22,637 nucleotides of DNA from NCBI GenBank assembly GCA_050945315.1, contig JBMNSS010000027.1, forward strand, positions 1 through 22,637, read 5' to 3'. The notes under the pieces are model-generated. The model saw only the letters and a program-made list of their open reading frames with translations, made no database searches and was not told where the DNA came from. This DNA comes from DTU080 sp050945315. Its GTDB lineage: Bacteria; Bacillota; Limnochordia; DTU080. Shown in pieces: positions 1 through 7,602 of the stretch. The translations under genes and the position numbers were made by a program. The first letter of the stretch is position 1; each line of letters opens with the position of its first letter.

Positions 1-121
1 CCTTCGGCTTCCTTCAGACCCCGCCGTTACCGGCGACGCCCTTGCCTACGGGTTGTTTTCCCACTGGCAGGTAACGAAGGTTTCTTTCAACCTTCCGGCT
101 CGGCAAGCATGCCGGGCACAC
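1..121 (-). mobile_element. Group IIC intron, 5' end (truncated by window edge)
   Basis: Read on the minus strand from 121 downwards, the sequence starts GTGTGCCCGGCATG, a typical 5' splice-site start of bacterial class C group II introns. It continues with domain I motifs (GAGCCGGAAGG, CCCGTAGGCAAGGGCG, a GGTAACGGC turn and TCTGAAGGAAGC). The same motifs in the same order open the complete intron at 4161, with frequent substitutions between the two, so these are related but distinct copies. Only about 120 nt are in the window; the reverse transcriptase gene and domains V/VI would lie to the left. A GC-rich hairpin stands three bases upstream of the 5' end, the expected setting for class C introns, which insert next to terminator-like stem-loops. 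Confidence 0.85.
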
Positions 122-124
122 GCA

Positions 125-160
125 GAGCCGCCCGGTTACCAGCCCGGTACCGGGCGGTTC
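125..160 (-). terminator. GC-rich hairpin at the intron insertion site
   Basis: Arms at 125-136 and 149-160 form a stem of about 12 pairs around a 12-nt loop. On the minus strand one pair is an A-C mismatch; read on the plus strand it is a G-T wobble. No T-tract follows directly; three bases (TGC on the minus strand) separate the stem from the intron start at 121. The position matches the stem-loop target used by group IIC introns. Whether it terminated a real transcript is unclear because I see no gene ending just upstream on the minus strand. Confidence 0.5.
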
Positions 161-848
161 CCATTGGAAGGCTGGTTCTCTTTTGGCATGGTCAGCTATC
201 ACGTTGTTGACATGCGGTCGCAATCATGCGTTGCCATGTGAAGATGGCCAGGGAATGCTCACCATCAGGACCCCAAAGACTCGTTGTGGGGATCGCCCGT
301 CACAAAGACGGCTTGCCAACTTCCCCCGGAAAAAAGCTACCATCGGGCATACCCTCGAACACACGGCGGCGGTCATGGGGCGTTCGCTCCGAATCCGATA
401 ATACCCAGTAAGACCATTTCGCGCGCGTGCGGGGGAGACATCGGTCCTGAGTCATGGCGGCCCGCCACTCGGGGCAGGCACATCACACTGAAACTGTCGC
501 CGGTGACAATCAACGTTTCTCGTCGTGCCACCGACAAAAGCCTCAAACGACAGAATCATCAAACGAAGATCCGTTGGCAGCCGCAACGACATGGATACAA
601 CAAGAGGGGGCTGGCACACAACGTCTGGTGCGAGCGCGTCGACCGGCCTTGTACAGATATTGACAGGATCCTCCACCCGCCCCTCCTTTGGCGACGAATC
701 CCTGTCTCGGTTTGCATTCGGGTATGCTCGGAAAGAAAAGACGCTTGCTACCAGGATGTCAGCAGAAAATGCCAAATATATCTGTATGACTTTCACTAAC
801 AGGGCCTCAGTCGTGCCCTGCAGTATGCTGCAAGGGGATGAAGAAAAG
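161..848. other. Stretch without a recognisable gene
   Basis: No reading frame here has family-like sequence, a ribosome binding site or a convincing start. The frame of the downstream oxidoreductase stays open far upstream (from 525), but that extension is low-complexity, rich in Arg/Ser/Thr and unlike the family. A small perfect hairpin (CCGTC, 5-nt loop, GACGG) lies near 297-311. A TTGACA occurs near 659 without a matching -10 at normal spacing. The promoter of the gene at 849 should lie in the right-hand part of this region, but I could not place it. The stretch may be decayed DNA left by mobile elements. Confidence 0.5.
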
Positions 849-1931
849 ATGAAGCAGCTGAGGGTGTGTATTCTGGGACAAGGCCGAAGCGGCCGAAGCA
901 TTCACGGAAGATATCTGATGACCGATAAGGATAGGTTCAAGATCGTCGCTGTCGTTGATCCGCTTGAAGAGCGGCGTCAGTGGGCCGAAGACAAATACGG
1001 ATGCGTCACGTACAGTGACTATAAGGCCATTTTCGACCGCGATGATCTGGATCTGGTGATCAATGCCACGCCGAGTCACTTACACGTTCCGATTTCTCTC
1101 GACTTGCTGAATCACGGTTTTAACGTCTTGTGCGAGAAACCCCTGGCCCGCAAGGTCGAAGAGGTTGATCAGCTCATCGCCGCGTCGGAGAAATCCGGTC
1201 GGATACTGGCCATTTTCCAGCAGTCAAGGTACGCTCCGTACTTCCGGCAGGTTCGAAAGGTCATTGACTCCGGGGTTCTGGGCCGCATAGTGCAGATCAG
1301 CATCGCCTTTAACGGTTTTGCAAGAAGATGGGACTGGCAGTGTGTTCAGGCCAACTACGGCGGTAATCTCCTCAACACGGGTCCTCATCCACTCGATCAG
1401 GCGCTCCAGCTCTTTGGCACGGACATGATGCCCAACGTACTCTGCTTCATGGACCGGACCAACACGTTCGGTGATGCCGAAGACTATGTAAAACTGATTC
1501 TGCACGGCAAAGATCGTCCGATAATTGATCTGGAGATCTCATCATGCTGTGCATATCCTTCCTTTACGTATAACGTACAGGGCACATACGGCGGTCTCAA
1601 GGGTACGATGAGAGAGATGAACTGGCGGTACTATCGTCCCGAAGAGGCTCCTGAACAGCAGTTGATCACCACGCCGCTCTCCTCGGAAGACGGAGCTCCC
1701 GCCTATTGCCGTGAAGAGCTGAAGTGGCACGAGGACTCATGGCAGGTCCCGGAAGAACAAAAGGACCTCTTCAGCGTGATCTCCGGGGGCTTCTACAACA
1801 TGCTCTATAAGGTCTTTACAGAAGGAGCTCCTCTTGAAATAACGCCTCAGCAGGTGCGTCAGCAGATCGCTGTGATTGAAGAGTGTCACAGGCAGAATCC
1901 CCTTTCGCGCCAGTATCCTCCGTCATTCTGA
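849..1931 (+). CDS. Gfo/Idh/MocA family oxidoreductase
   Basis: A 360-residue NAD(P)-dependent oxidoreductase of the glucose-fructose oxidoreductase / inositol dehydrogenase family, normal in length. It is probably cytoplasmic and acts on a sugar or cyclitol; the exact substrate cannot be read from sequence. The N-terminal Rossmann fold has GQGRSG at residues 10-15 and a VVDP strand end near 35-38. The family signature EKPL is at 96-99. The catalytic-type segment NTGPHPLD contains His180 and Asp183. The start at 849 is chosen because the protein begins directly before the Rossmann strand and follows an AAGGGG site (832-837). The open frame upstream is not family-like. The gene is convergent with the secreted-protein gene at 2045-2647. 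A second, only distantly similar member of this family lies at 16599. Confidence 0.9.
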   Translation: MKQLRVCILGQGRSGRSIHGRYLMTDKDRFKIVAVVDPLEERRQWAEDKYGCVTYSDYKAIFDRDDLDLVINATPSHLHVPISLDLLNHGFNVLCEKPLARKVEEVDQLIAASEKSGRILAIFQQSRYAPYFRQVRKVIDSGVLGRIVQISIAFNGFARRWDWQCVQANYGGNLLNTGPHPLDQALQLFGTDMMPNVLCFMDRTNTFGDAEDYVKLILHGKDRPIIDLEISSCCAYPSFTYNVQGTYGGLKGTMREMNWRYYRPEEAPEQQLITTPLSSEDGAPAYCREELKWHEDSWQVPEEQKDLFSVISGGFYNMLYKVFTEGAPLEITPQQVRQQIAVIEECHRQNPLSRQYPPSF

Positions 1932-1970
1932 CATTCCCCGTGATACGACGGATCGAACGACCTTTTGCAA

Positions 1971-1998
1971 CAAAAAGGGGAGGCGCTCGCCTCCCCTT
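1971..1998 (-). terminator. Rho-independent terminator of the 2045-2647 gene
   Basis: A perfect 10-bp stem (arms 1975-1984 and 1989-1998) has a 4-nt loop. Read on the minus strand it is followed by TTTTTG, a classic intrinsic terminator about 45 bases past the stop codon of the minus-strand gene. It also faces the end of the gene at 849-1931, but the plus strand has no T-tract after the stem, so termination is best supported on the minus strand. Confidence 0.85.
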
Positions 1999-2044
1999 GC
2001 CCATTCATTGCGGCGTTGCAGATCCTATCGGTGCTTGGCTAATT

Positions 2045-2647
2045 CTACTTCTGCGTTACGCTGATGCCGGAGAAGTCCGCCGCGGTGCCGTTGGTGCGCA
2101 ACGAGATGTACGATCCGCTCTGGAAGGGAGCAGAATCGGTATAAGTGCCCACGAGCTTGCCGTCGCGGAAGATCTCCATCAGGCCGGTCTTTGTATTGAA
2201 GACAACTTTGTAGGTAAATCCATCGCCGGCGGATACCACCGGGGTGGAATAGTCGTTGACCTTGACCAAAGAGCCTCCCGCGGCCCTGTACAGACGGATA
2301 AACTCCTTGTCCTGGAAAACGAGATACGAGTTACCGCGGTTGTTGCTGGTGGCCTCATTGGCGAGGATGTGCATGCCTGCCGCCGGTCCCAGGCTGAAGG
2401 TTGTCGCGTTGAACTTGACGGTCCACTCGTAGGTCAAGACCTCGCCGGACTGAGATACCGAAGCATAGGCGTTCGTGTTGGCGCTGCTCATGTCGGTGTT
2501 CTTGATCACGCTGCCTTCGACACTCCACGTTCCCACTGCCGATTTGAACTCACCGGGTGCGATCTCAGCGGCCAGTGACTGAGCGGATACGATCAAACAG
2601 GTGATGATCAGAATCTGTAACACCTTATTCCCGAGCGTAGATCTCAT
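2045..2647 (-). CDS. Small secreted beta-rich protein (concanavalin/DUF1080-like)
   Basis: A 200-residue protein with an N-terminal signal peptide: a basic start, then a hydrophobic run at about residues 9-22, and a likely cleavage after Leu-Ala-Ala. The rest alternates short beta-strand-like stretches with Gly/Asn/Ser turns. The motif pattern (YEWTVKFNA, FRDGKLVGTYTD, ISLRTNGTAADFSGISV at the end) resembles the jelly-roll laminin-G / 3-keto-disaccharide-hydrolase-like domains that bind or act on carbohydrate. No catalytic residues can be assigned. The ATG at 2647 is preferred over the TTG one codon upstream because an AGGGGG site sits 7-8 nt before it. The gene stands alone, divergent from the solute-binding protein gene at 2816 and followed by a strong terminator. 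Function unknown; export and fold type are the supported parts. Confidence 0.75.
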   Translation of the reverse strand: MRSTLGNKVLQILIITCLIVSAQSLAAEIAPGEFKSAVGTWSVEGSVIKNTDMSSANTNAYASVSQSGEVLTYEWTVKFNATTFSLGPAAGMHILANEATSNNRGNSYLVFQDKEFIRLYRAAGGSLVKVNDYSTPVVSAGDGFTYKVVFNTKTGLMEIFRDGKLVGTYTDSAPFQSGSYISLRTNGTAADFSGISVTQK

Positions 2648-2691
2648 CAAAAAATCCCCCTTTATGCATTATTATTACTCTCACTCCATGA

Positions 2692-2706
2692 TTCGCTCTG
2701 AGCGAA
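2692..2706. promoter_or_regulatory. Candidate operator: 15-bp palindrome between divergent genes
   Basis: TTCGCTC and GAGCGAA form a perfect 7-bp inverted repeat around one central base, in the 168-bp gap between the divergent genes at 2647 (-) and 2816 (+). On the minus strand it lies about 15 bases before an AT-rich TAATAATAAT run that could serve as a -10, so a protein bound here would sit over the -35 region. No regulator gene is adjacent. Assignment as an operator is inference from position and symmetry only. Confidence 0.35.
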
Positions 2707-2742
2707 CCGTCTTCCTTCTTGCCTGAAGCAGGGCGGCAGGTA

Positions 2743-2772
2743 TCCACATAAGCGACAGCGAATGACTATAGT
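2743..2772 (+). promoter_or_regulatory. Possible sigma-70-type promoter of the solute-binding protein gene
   Basis: TATAGT at 2767-2772 matches the -10 consensus at five of six positions. TCCACA at 2743-2748, 18 bases upstream, matches the -35 consensus at four of six. Transcription would begin about 35 nt before the AGGAGGG ribosome binding site of the gene at 2816. The -35 is weak, so confidence is limited. Confidence 0.35.
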
Positions 2773-2815
2773 GCTAATTTAGGCATTAGACCAGCATGAG
2801 GAGGGAAGTTGCCTT

Positions 2816-4090
2816 ATGACCAAGAAGCTGAGACCTTTACATTGGATGGGAGCCATTTCCGTTTTGTCTCTTGTAATATCGTGCCTCTGGGTAGGCTTCG
2901 CAGCCCCTGTCACGGTCCAGATGATTGAGTTTGCTCGGGTGGATGAAGCCGAGTGGCAGCGGGCGGTCGTTGAGCGTTTCAACTCTTCGCAGAAGGAGAT
3001 CGCCATTGAGCTGATCAGTCTTGCCGGCTCAAACGTCCACACCAAGCCGTTGACAATGATCGCCGCCGGAGCCCCTCCCGACATCTCCTACAACGACCCG
3101 TATCGCATTATTGAGTGGACCAATCAGGGGCTCGTGATGGATATTACACCCTATCTCACCCGTGACCGGGCAGCTTTCGCCGAGTTCTTTGATCCCCTTC
3201 TTGATCTGTACAAAGTCAAGGACGGTAGGTATGGAATCCCCATCGACTTGCAGGTGCAGGGCTTTTTCTACCGCGAGGATTTCTTCGATGAAGCCGGTGT
3301 GCCCTATCCGCGGGAAGGCATGACCTGGGATGATATCGCCAGGATTTCTCCGCGTCTGGTGGTCCAAAGCGGGGACGGCGTCATCACTCGCTACGCCATA
3401 CGCTTTCCGCAGTTTTGGCACTGGTGGTCCATTCTCTGGCATTACGGGGCGTCGTTTTTCGACGACGAGTGGAATCCCCAGCGCTTCGTGGGTGACAGCA
3501 CTGAGATGCGCGCCGGCCTAGAATATATTCGCAGCATGATTCACGACAGGCAGGTCATGTCACCCAGGACCATATCGGGAACGACCGCCCCTAACTTGGT
3601 CATGACTGGCAGTATAGCCATGGCCATCGGTAACTCGCTTTACATGCAAGAGATGGTCCGGCTCGGACATGAGAGACCATGGGACGTGACGCGCCTGCCC
3701 CAAGGTCCTGCCGGCAACAATGTCGCCTGGTTTAACTCGCTGGGTTGGTTTATCATCAGCACGGCCAATCATCCCGTTGAGGCATGGGAAGTCATCAAGT
3801 ACTTCAGCTCCGAAGCCAGTATGCGTCTGTGTGTAGAGATGCGCGGCACCATGGTGCCACACAGGCGGGTATCTCAGACGGTTTGGATGCAGCAGTGGGA
3901 GTATCCCAGGAATCGCCGAGTCTTCCTCGATGCCATCGGCACGGCACGCGGCCTGCCTGCTGTCTACGGTGAAGGCATACAGGCTATTGTAGACGGAGTC
4001 AATGCCATAGCAGACGGTCGCAAACCCATTCCGCAGGTTATCGCTGACTGGGATGTGCAGCTGAACAACTGGCTTAAAGATCCGAAGTGA
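2816..4090 (+). CDS. Extracellular solute-binding protein, family 1 (sugar ABC type), lipoprotein
   Basis: A 424-residue substrate-binding component of a carbohydrate-type ABC importer, expected to be membrane-anchored outside the cell. The signal peptide has KK near the N-terminus, a hydrophobic core at residues 11-22 and a plausible lipobox VISC with Cys23. The mature part has the family pattern: a first strand TVQMIEFARVDEAEW, an AAGAPPDI segment, W-rich middle region, GYRLPQG-like TRLPQGPAGNN and AWEVIKYFSSEASM near the C-terminal lobe. Length is typical. An AGGAGGG site lies 10 nt before the ATG. No permease or ATPase gene follows; the gene ends at a hairpin and then an intron, so it is an orphan binding protein here. 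It must share membrane components encoded elsewhere. Substrate not predictable. Confidence 0.9.
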   Translation: MTKKLRPLHWMGAISVLSLVISCLWVGFAAPVTVQMIEFARVDEAEWQRAVVERFNSSQKEIAIELISLAGSNVHTKPLTMIAAGAPPDISYNDPYRIIEWTNQGLVMDITPYLTRDRAAFAEFFDPLLDLYKVKDGRYGIPIDLQVQGFFYREDFFDEAGVPYPREGMTWDDIARISPRLVVQSGDGVITRYAIRFPQFWHWWSILWHYGASFFDDEWNPQRFVGDSTEMRAGLEYIRSMIHDRQVMSPRTISGTTAPNLVMTGSIAMAIGNSLYMQEMVRLGHERPWDVTRLPQGPAGNNVAWFNSLGWFIISTANHPVEAWEVIKYFSSEASMRLCVEMRGTMVPHRRVSQTVWMQQWEYPRNRRVFLDAIGTARGLPAVYGEGIQAIVDGVNAIADGRKPIPQVIADWDVQLNNWLKDPK

Positions 4091-4129
4091 GACAGATGGC
4101 TGAAGCCTGAAGTCGACTACGTGAACACC

Positions 4130-4160
4130 GACGCTGCGCGCGATGCGCAGCGTCACTGTT
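4130..4160 (+). terminator. Terminator hairpin split from its T-tract by a group II intron
   Basis: A perfect 10-bp stem (4130-4139 with 4145-4154, 5-nt loop) is followed by ACTGTT and then the intron at 4161. Joining the flanks across the intron (4160 to 5591) gives ACTGTT-TTCC, which rebuilds a T-run of four after the hairpin. This is the expected target of class C introns. Before insertion, the hairpin would have stood between the convergent ends of the solute-binding protein gene and trpA. Confidence 0.75.
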
Positions 4161-4778
4161 GTGTGCCCGGCATGTCTGCTGAGCCGGAGGGCTGAAGGAA
4201 GCCCTCGCCACCCAACCAGCAGCGGGAAGGCAAACCGTAGGCAAGGGCGGTCCCGGTAACGGGCCGTCCGGAGGAAGCCCAAGGGGGAGCATGGGACTTA
4301 GCGCAAGCGAATCGAGGTTGGCTCATCAGGTGGGTAACCTTACTAACTGTGGGAAAGCCCAATAGCCGGATAACCTGATGAGCTATGACGGAAGAGCTCA
4401 CGTTCAGACAAGCGGACTTACCCGGGGAGACCCATCACCGTCCCGCAGGAAGGAGCGGGTAAGGAAAGCACAAGCGGAAACGCAAGGCTGACCGAAGCGG
4501 TGGTGGGAGTCAGATGAGCCCATAGTAGCGATGAACCTTGTGCCGATGAACGCCGGTAACGGTTTGAAGGGGAAAACACAGGGGACGCTCACGATGCTGT
4601 GAACGACGGCAACGGGTCAAAAGCCCGGTGTTGATGCGAAGGGGCGAAGAGAAACGAAAACGGAGCGAAAGCAAGACGAAGCTTGGTTGGTGGGAGTGAT
4701 AGCGCCTCGCTGAAATGCGAGGGGGTACGCTCATCCGGCTGTGACGAGCGGCTGGAAGAGGCGACCGCCCGGCAGAGT

Positions 4779-5494
4779 ATGCAGATGGACGAGGGCGGAT
4801 TGCCCTTGTGCCAGAGACGCCCGGGAAGTCTGCAGAAGCGACTGCAACCGACGAAGACTCTGCAGAGTCATAGAGGCTTTCAGAGTGCGGACATGGTTTA
4901 GCTTGATCGACAAGGTGTACAGATTGGAGAACCTTCACCAGGCGTATCGAAGCGTCCGGTCCAACAGGGGTGCTCCCGGCATAGACGGGGAGACTGTGGA
5001 GGCGTTCGGAAAGCATCTCGAAGAACGGCTAAACCGTATCCATCTGGAGCTGAAAACCAACAGGTACCAACCCAGTGAGATCACCCCGCCTTGGGGGCTG
5101 CCTATCTCCGTCTCCGCCCATGATCCGTCCTTCATCACGCCTGCCTTGAGGAACATCCGTATCAGATCAAGGATTGTCCCGTCACTGATGCGGCGGCTCA
5201 CTCCATCCAGGATCAAGACGGTCGAAGCATTTCGACAGGTCCATGTCCACTACGTGCTTAAAGCCATAGCGGTTGATGAACATCTCAGCCTTGGCCACGG
5301 CGGCCTGGCAGGAGCGTCCCGGGGGTATGCATAACTTGACGGATGGAACTCGGGTTCACAGATGGGTTCGATCACCCGTCGCAGTGCTTCTTGCACTACG
5401 CGATCTTTTACTGTGGGAATCCCCAGAGGTCGCTTGCTTACGTCGATTTCCACTCACTCGTCTGACAGGTCTGCATCTCTATCAACTCCGATAG
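4779..5494 (+). pseudogene. Group II intron reverse transcriptase/maturase, broken by inversion, frameshifts and 3' loss
   Basis: The likely original start is the ATG at 4779 (MQMDEGGLPLCQRR). The frame shifts near 4893 into TWFSLIDKVYRLENLHQAYR, the N-terminal reverse transcriptase region, which runs to NRYQPS near 5073. From about 5074 to 5458 the sequence is reversed: on the minus strand it reads EIDVSKRPLGIPTVKDRVVQ, then after a frameshift near 5325 VVDMDLSKCFDRLD (motif with the first catalytic Asp), then after another near 5210 ILDGVSRRISDG and GSPQGGVIS. The YADD motif, thumb and DNA-binding parts are missing. A short plus-strand tail to the TAG at 5494 may be the original C-terminus. 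An intact relative would be a maturase of about 420 residues. This copy cannot make a working protein. Confidence 0.88.
5074..5458 (-). other. Inverted internal segment of the intron reverse transcriptase gene
   Basis: This block codes on the minus strand for the reverse transcriptase segment from just after the N-terminal region (EIDVSK) up to GGVIS, while both flanks are in plus orientation. Its protein content joins directly onto the plus-strand part ending NRYQPS, which shows inversion in place and not insertion of a foreign copy. AGTGAG at 5074-5079 and CTCACT at 5453-5458 form a 6-bp inverted match at the two borders, a possible trace of the rearrangement mechanism. Confidence 0.8.
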
Positions 5495-5602
5495 GGAATA
5501 ACGTTTCTCGGGAGCCGTATTCGGGGCCCGCACGTACGGTTCTTGGAGAGGGCTGACGCACGTATGATCAACGCGCGTCACCCTACTCACTTCCGATAGG
5601 TC

Positions 5603-6415
5603 TCAAACGGCGTTATCGAGCGTACGGCGCAGTGAGTTGACAAAACGTTCGGCCTCCGTGATCGCCTGAGGCGTACCCTCAAGTGCTCTGACTCGGGCGA
5701 TGCGTTCAATGAGTGCGCTTCCGACGATCACACCGTCAGCCTCCCGGGCGGCTTGAGCGGCTTGTTCCGGGGAGGAGATGCCGAAGCCGACCATCAGCGG
5801 AGTCGCGGTCAGGGATCGCACTCGTTTCAGGAAGGCCTCCAGAGTGTCCGAAAGAGCGTCGCGTGTGCCGGTCAACCCTGTCACGCTGACACAGTAGATG
5901 AAGCCTTCCGCCAGCTTGCTCACCAGGTCTATGCGCTCGGACGTGCTTGTGGGAGCGAGCATTTGCACCACCGTGATGTCATGTTTGGCGGCTTTGGCCC
6001 GCAGGTCTTCGGCTTCTTCCGGGGGTAGATCGGGTATGACCAGCCCGTCCGCTCCGGCATTGGCACAGGCTTGTACAAACTGCGCTTCGCCTCGACAGTG
6101 GACGCTGTTGTAATAGGCCAGAAAGACAACGGGGATTTCGCTCACACGGCGGATGCGGCGGGTCAGCTCCAGGATGCCGGCAAAGGTCGTTCCCGAGTCT
6201 AAGGATCTTTGTACGGCCTCCTGGACGATCGGGCCGTCCGCCAAGGGATCCGAAAAAGGTATGCCCAGTTCCAACAGATCGGCACCGCCTTGCTCGCAAG
6301 CCACGGCGAGATCGAGCGAGACATCCAAGTCCGGATCACCCGCGGTGAGATATGGCATCAAAGCTTTTCGCCGCTCGTCTTTTAGCTTGCGGAAGCACTC
6401 GTCAAGACGATTCAT
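5603..6415 (-). CDS. trpA: Tryptophan synthase alpha chain
   Basis: A 270-residue TIM-barrel subunit that cleaves indole-3-glycerol phosphate to indole and glyceraldehyde 3-phosphate and passes indole to TrpB. The catalytic pair is present: Glu49 in LLELGIPFSD and Asp60 in PLADGP. The phosphate-binding C-terminal region (GFGISSPEQ, GVIVGSAL) is complete. The ATG at 6415 is chosen over the ATG at 6421 because a GGAGGT site lies six bases before it and its ATGA overlaps the trpB stop, a standard coupled start. It is the last gene of the operon. Its stop codon lies 12 bases from the 3' end of the group II intron, and no terminator follows before the intron, so trp transcripts probably run antisense into it. 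Confidence 0.97.
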   Translation of the reverse strand: MNRLDECFRKLKDERRKALMPYLTAGDPDLDVSLDLAVACEQGGADLLELGIPFSDPLADGPIVQEAVQRSLDSGTTFAGILELTRRIRRVSEIPVVFLAYYNSVHCRGEAQFVQACANAGADGLVIPDLPPEEAEDLRAKAAKHDITVVQMLAPTSTSERIDLVSKLAEGFIYCVSVTGLTGTRDALSDTLEAFLKRVRSLTATPLMVGFGISSPEQAAQAAREADGVIVGSALIERIARVRALEGTPQAITEAERFVNSLRRTLDNAV

Positions 6416-7602
6416 GTGCATACCTCCGGTTCCGGATAGCGGGCCACTTCAGCGGCGTCTTTATCGCCGCGTCCCGAAATATTGATCACGATGACCTTTT
6501 CAGGTCCCATTGTCGGTGCCAAACGGCAGACATATGCGACGGCATGGGCACTCTCCAAGGCGGGTATTATCCCTTCCGTTTCGGCGAGGAGCCGAAACGC
6601 GGCGATGGCTTCCTCATCGGCGGCGGTTACGTACTCGACTCGGCCCGTGTCCTTCAAGTAGCTGTGCTCAGGTCCCACCCCCGGGTAATCCAGTCCCGCG
6701 GATATCGAATGTGCCTCTTGCACCTGACCCTCAGCGTTTTGCAGCAGATAGCTGAGGCTTCCGTGCAGCACGCCGGGTCTTCCGCAACATAGGCTGGCCG
6801 CATGGTATCCGGTATGCAAGCCGCGACCTGCGGCCTCCACTCCGATCAGGTGCACGCCCCGATTGGCCACAAACGGATGGAAGATGCCCATGGCATTGCT
6901 GCCGCCGCCCACGCAGGCAACAATGACATCGGGCATTCGGCCCTCTTGGGTCAGTATCTGGTGTTGCGTCTCATAGCCGATGATGGCCTGAAAATCACGC
7001 ACCATCGTCGGATAGGGATGAGGTCCGACGACAGATCCCAACACGTAGTAGGTGTCTTTTACTTTTGTAATCCAATCACGGATCGCTTCGCTGGTAGCGT
7101 CCTTCAGCGTGCGTGTGCCTGTCTTCACCGGTCTCACTTCGGCACCGAGCAACTGCATGCGAAAGACGTTTAGTTTTTGGCGGCGCATGTCCTCTTCGCC
7201 CATGTAGACCGTACATTCCATGTTGAACATGGCACTCACGGTGGCTGTGGCCACCCCGTGTTGTCCGGCGCCGGTTTCGGCCACGACGCGCCTTTTGCCC
7301 ATCCGTCGAGCCAGAAGGATTTGAGCTATGGTGTTGTTGATCTTGTGAGCCCCGGTATGGTTGAGATCCTCCCGTTTCAAATAGATCCTGGCCCCTCCGA
7401 GTCTTGCCGTGAGGCGGTCGGCCCGAAACAAAGGGGTGGGTCGCCCGCCATAGGCACTCAACAGGTAGGAGAGCTCTTGTTGAAACTCCGGCCGTTGGGC
7501 AAAGGTGCGGTATGCTTCTTCCAATTCCCGCAGAGCGGGTATCAAGACTTCAGGAGCGTACTGACCCCCGTAGTCGCCAAAATAGCCTTCACGCCTGTGC
7601 AT
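6412..7602 (-). CDS. trpB: Tryptophan synthase beta chain
   Basis: A 396-residue PLP enzyme that condenses indole with serine to form tryptophan, working as an alpha2beta2 complex with TrpA. The PLP lysine is Lys87 in NHTGAHKINN. The catalytic glutamate is Glu109 in AETGAGQHG. The phosphate-binding GGGSNAMG loop follows near residue 230, and the SGRGDKD end is present. Length and motifs match the standard TrpB1 type that pairs with TrpA. An AAAGGAG site lies eight bases before the ATG. The start overlaps the trpF end by 14 bases and the stop overlaps the trpA start. Confidence 0.97.
   Translation of the reverse strand: MHRREGYFGDYGGQYAPEVLIPALRELEEAYRTFAQRPEFQQELSYLLSAYGGRPTPLFRADRLTARLGGARIYLKREDLNHTGAHKINNTIAQILLARRMGKRRVVAETGAGQHGVATATVSAMFNMECTVYMGEEDMRRQKLNVFRMQLLGAEVRPVKTGTRTLKDATSEAIRDWITKVKDTYYVLGSVVGPHPYPTMVRDFQAIIGYETQHQILTQEGRMPDVIVACVGGGSNAMGIFHPFVANRGVHLIGVEAAGRGLHTGYHAASLCCGRPGVLHGSLSYLLQNAEGQVQEAHSISAGLDYPGVGPEHSYLKDTGRVEYVTAADEEAIAAFRLLAETEGIIPALESAHAVAYVCRLAPTMGPEKVIVINISGRGDKDAAEVARYPEPEVCT

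Larger units (their letters stand above)
4161..5590 (+). mobile_element. Group IIC intron, complete ends, rearranged interior
   Basis: The 5' end is GTGTGCCCGGCATG. Domain I motifs follow, including GGGGAGCATGGGACTTAGCG and the segment CTTACCCGGGGAGACC. Domain V is at 5512-5542: GAGCCGTA pairs with TACGGTTC, containing the AGC triad, with a short distal stem. Domain VI follows with a stem of about nine pairs and one A-C mismatch (gacgcacgt / acgcgcgtc), and the 3' end is CCCTACTCAC at 5590. Placement just after a terminator hairpin, and the short overall plan, indicate class C. At 1430 bp it is shorter than usual for a class C intron with a full reverse transcriptase, because the gene in domain IV is inverted and truncated. 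The ribozyme ends look intact, so splicing or mobilisation would depend on a maturase supplied in trans, for example from the relative at 1-121. Confidence 0.88.

Noticed and set aside
525..848. N-terminal extension of the first oxidoreductase in an open frame from 525
   Set aside because: The extension is not like the family, and the Rossmann fold starts immediately after the ATG at 849, which has its own ribosome binding site.
452..901. Minus-strand open frame of 149 codons left of the first oxidoreductase gene
   Set aside because: It overlaps the real gene start, has no ribosome site, and its composition and motifs match nothing recognisable.
1883..2578. Long plus-strand open frame opposite the secreted protein gene
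   Set aside because: It is a shadow frame: the minus-strand product has a signal peptide, a ribosome site and a terminator, while this one resembles no family and has no ribosome site.
4741..5334. A standalone 197-residue gene inside the intron on the plus strand
   Set aside because: Only its middle part is the reverse transcriptase N-terminus; the start is out of the original frame and the end is antisense of the inverted block.
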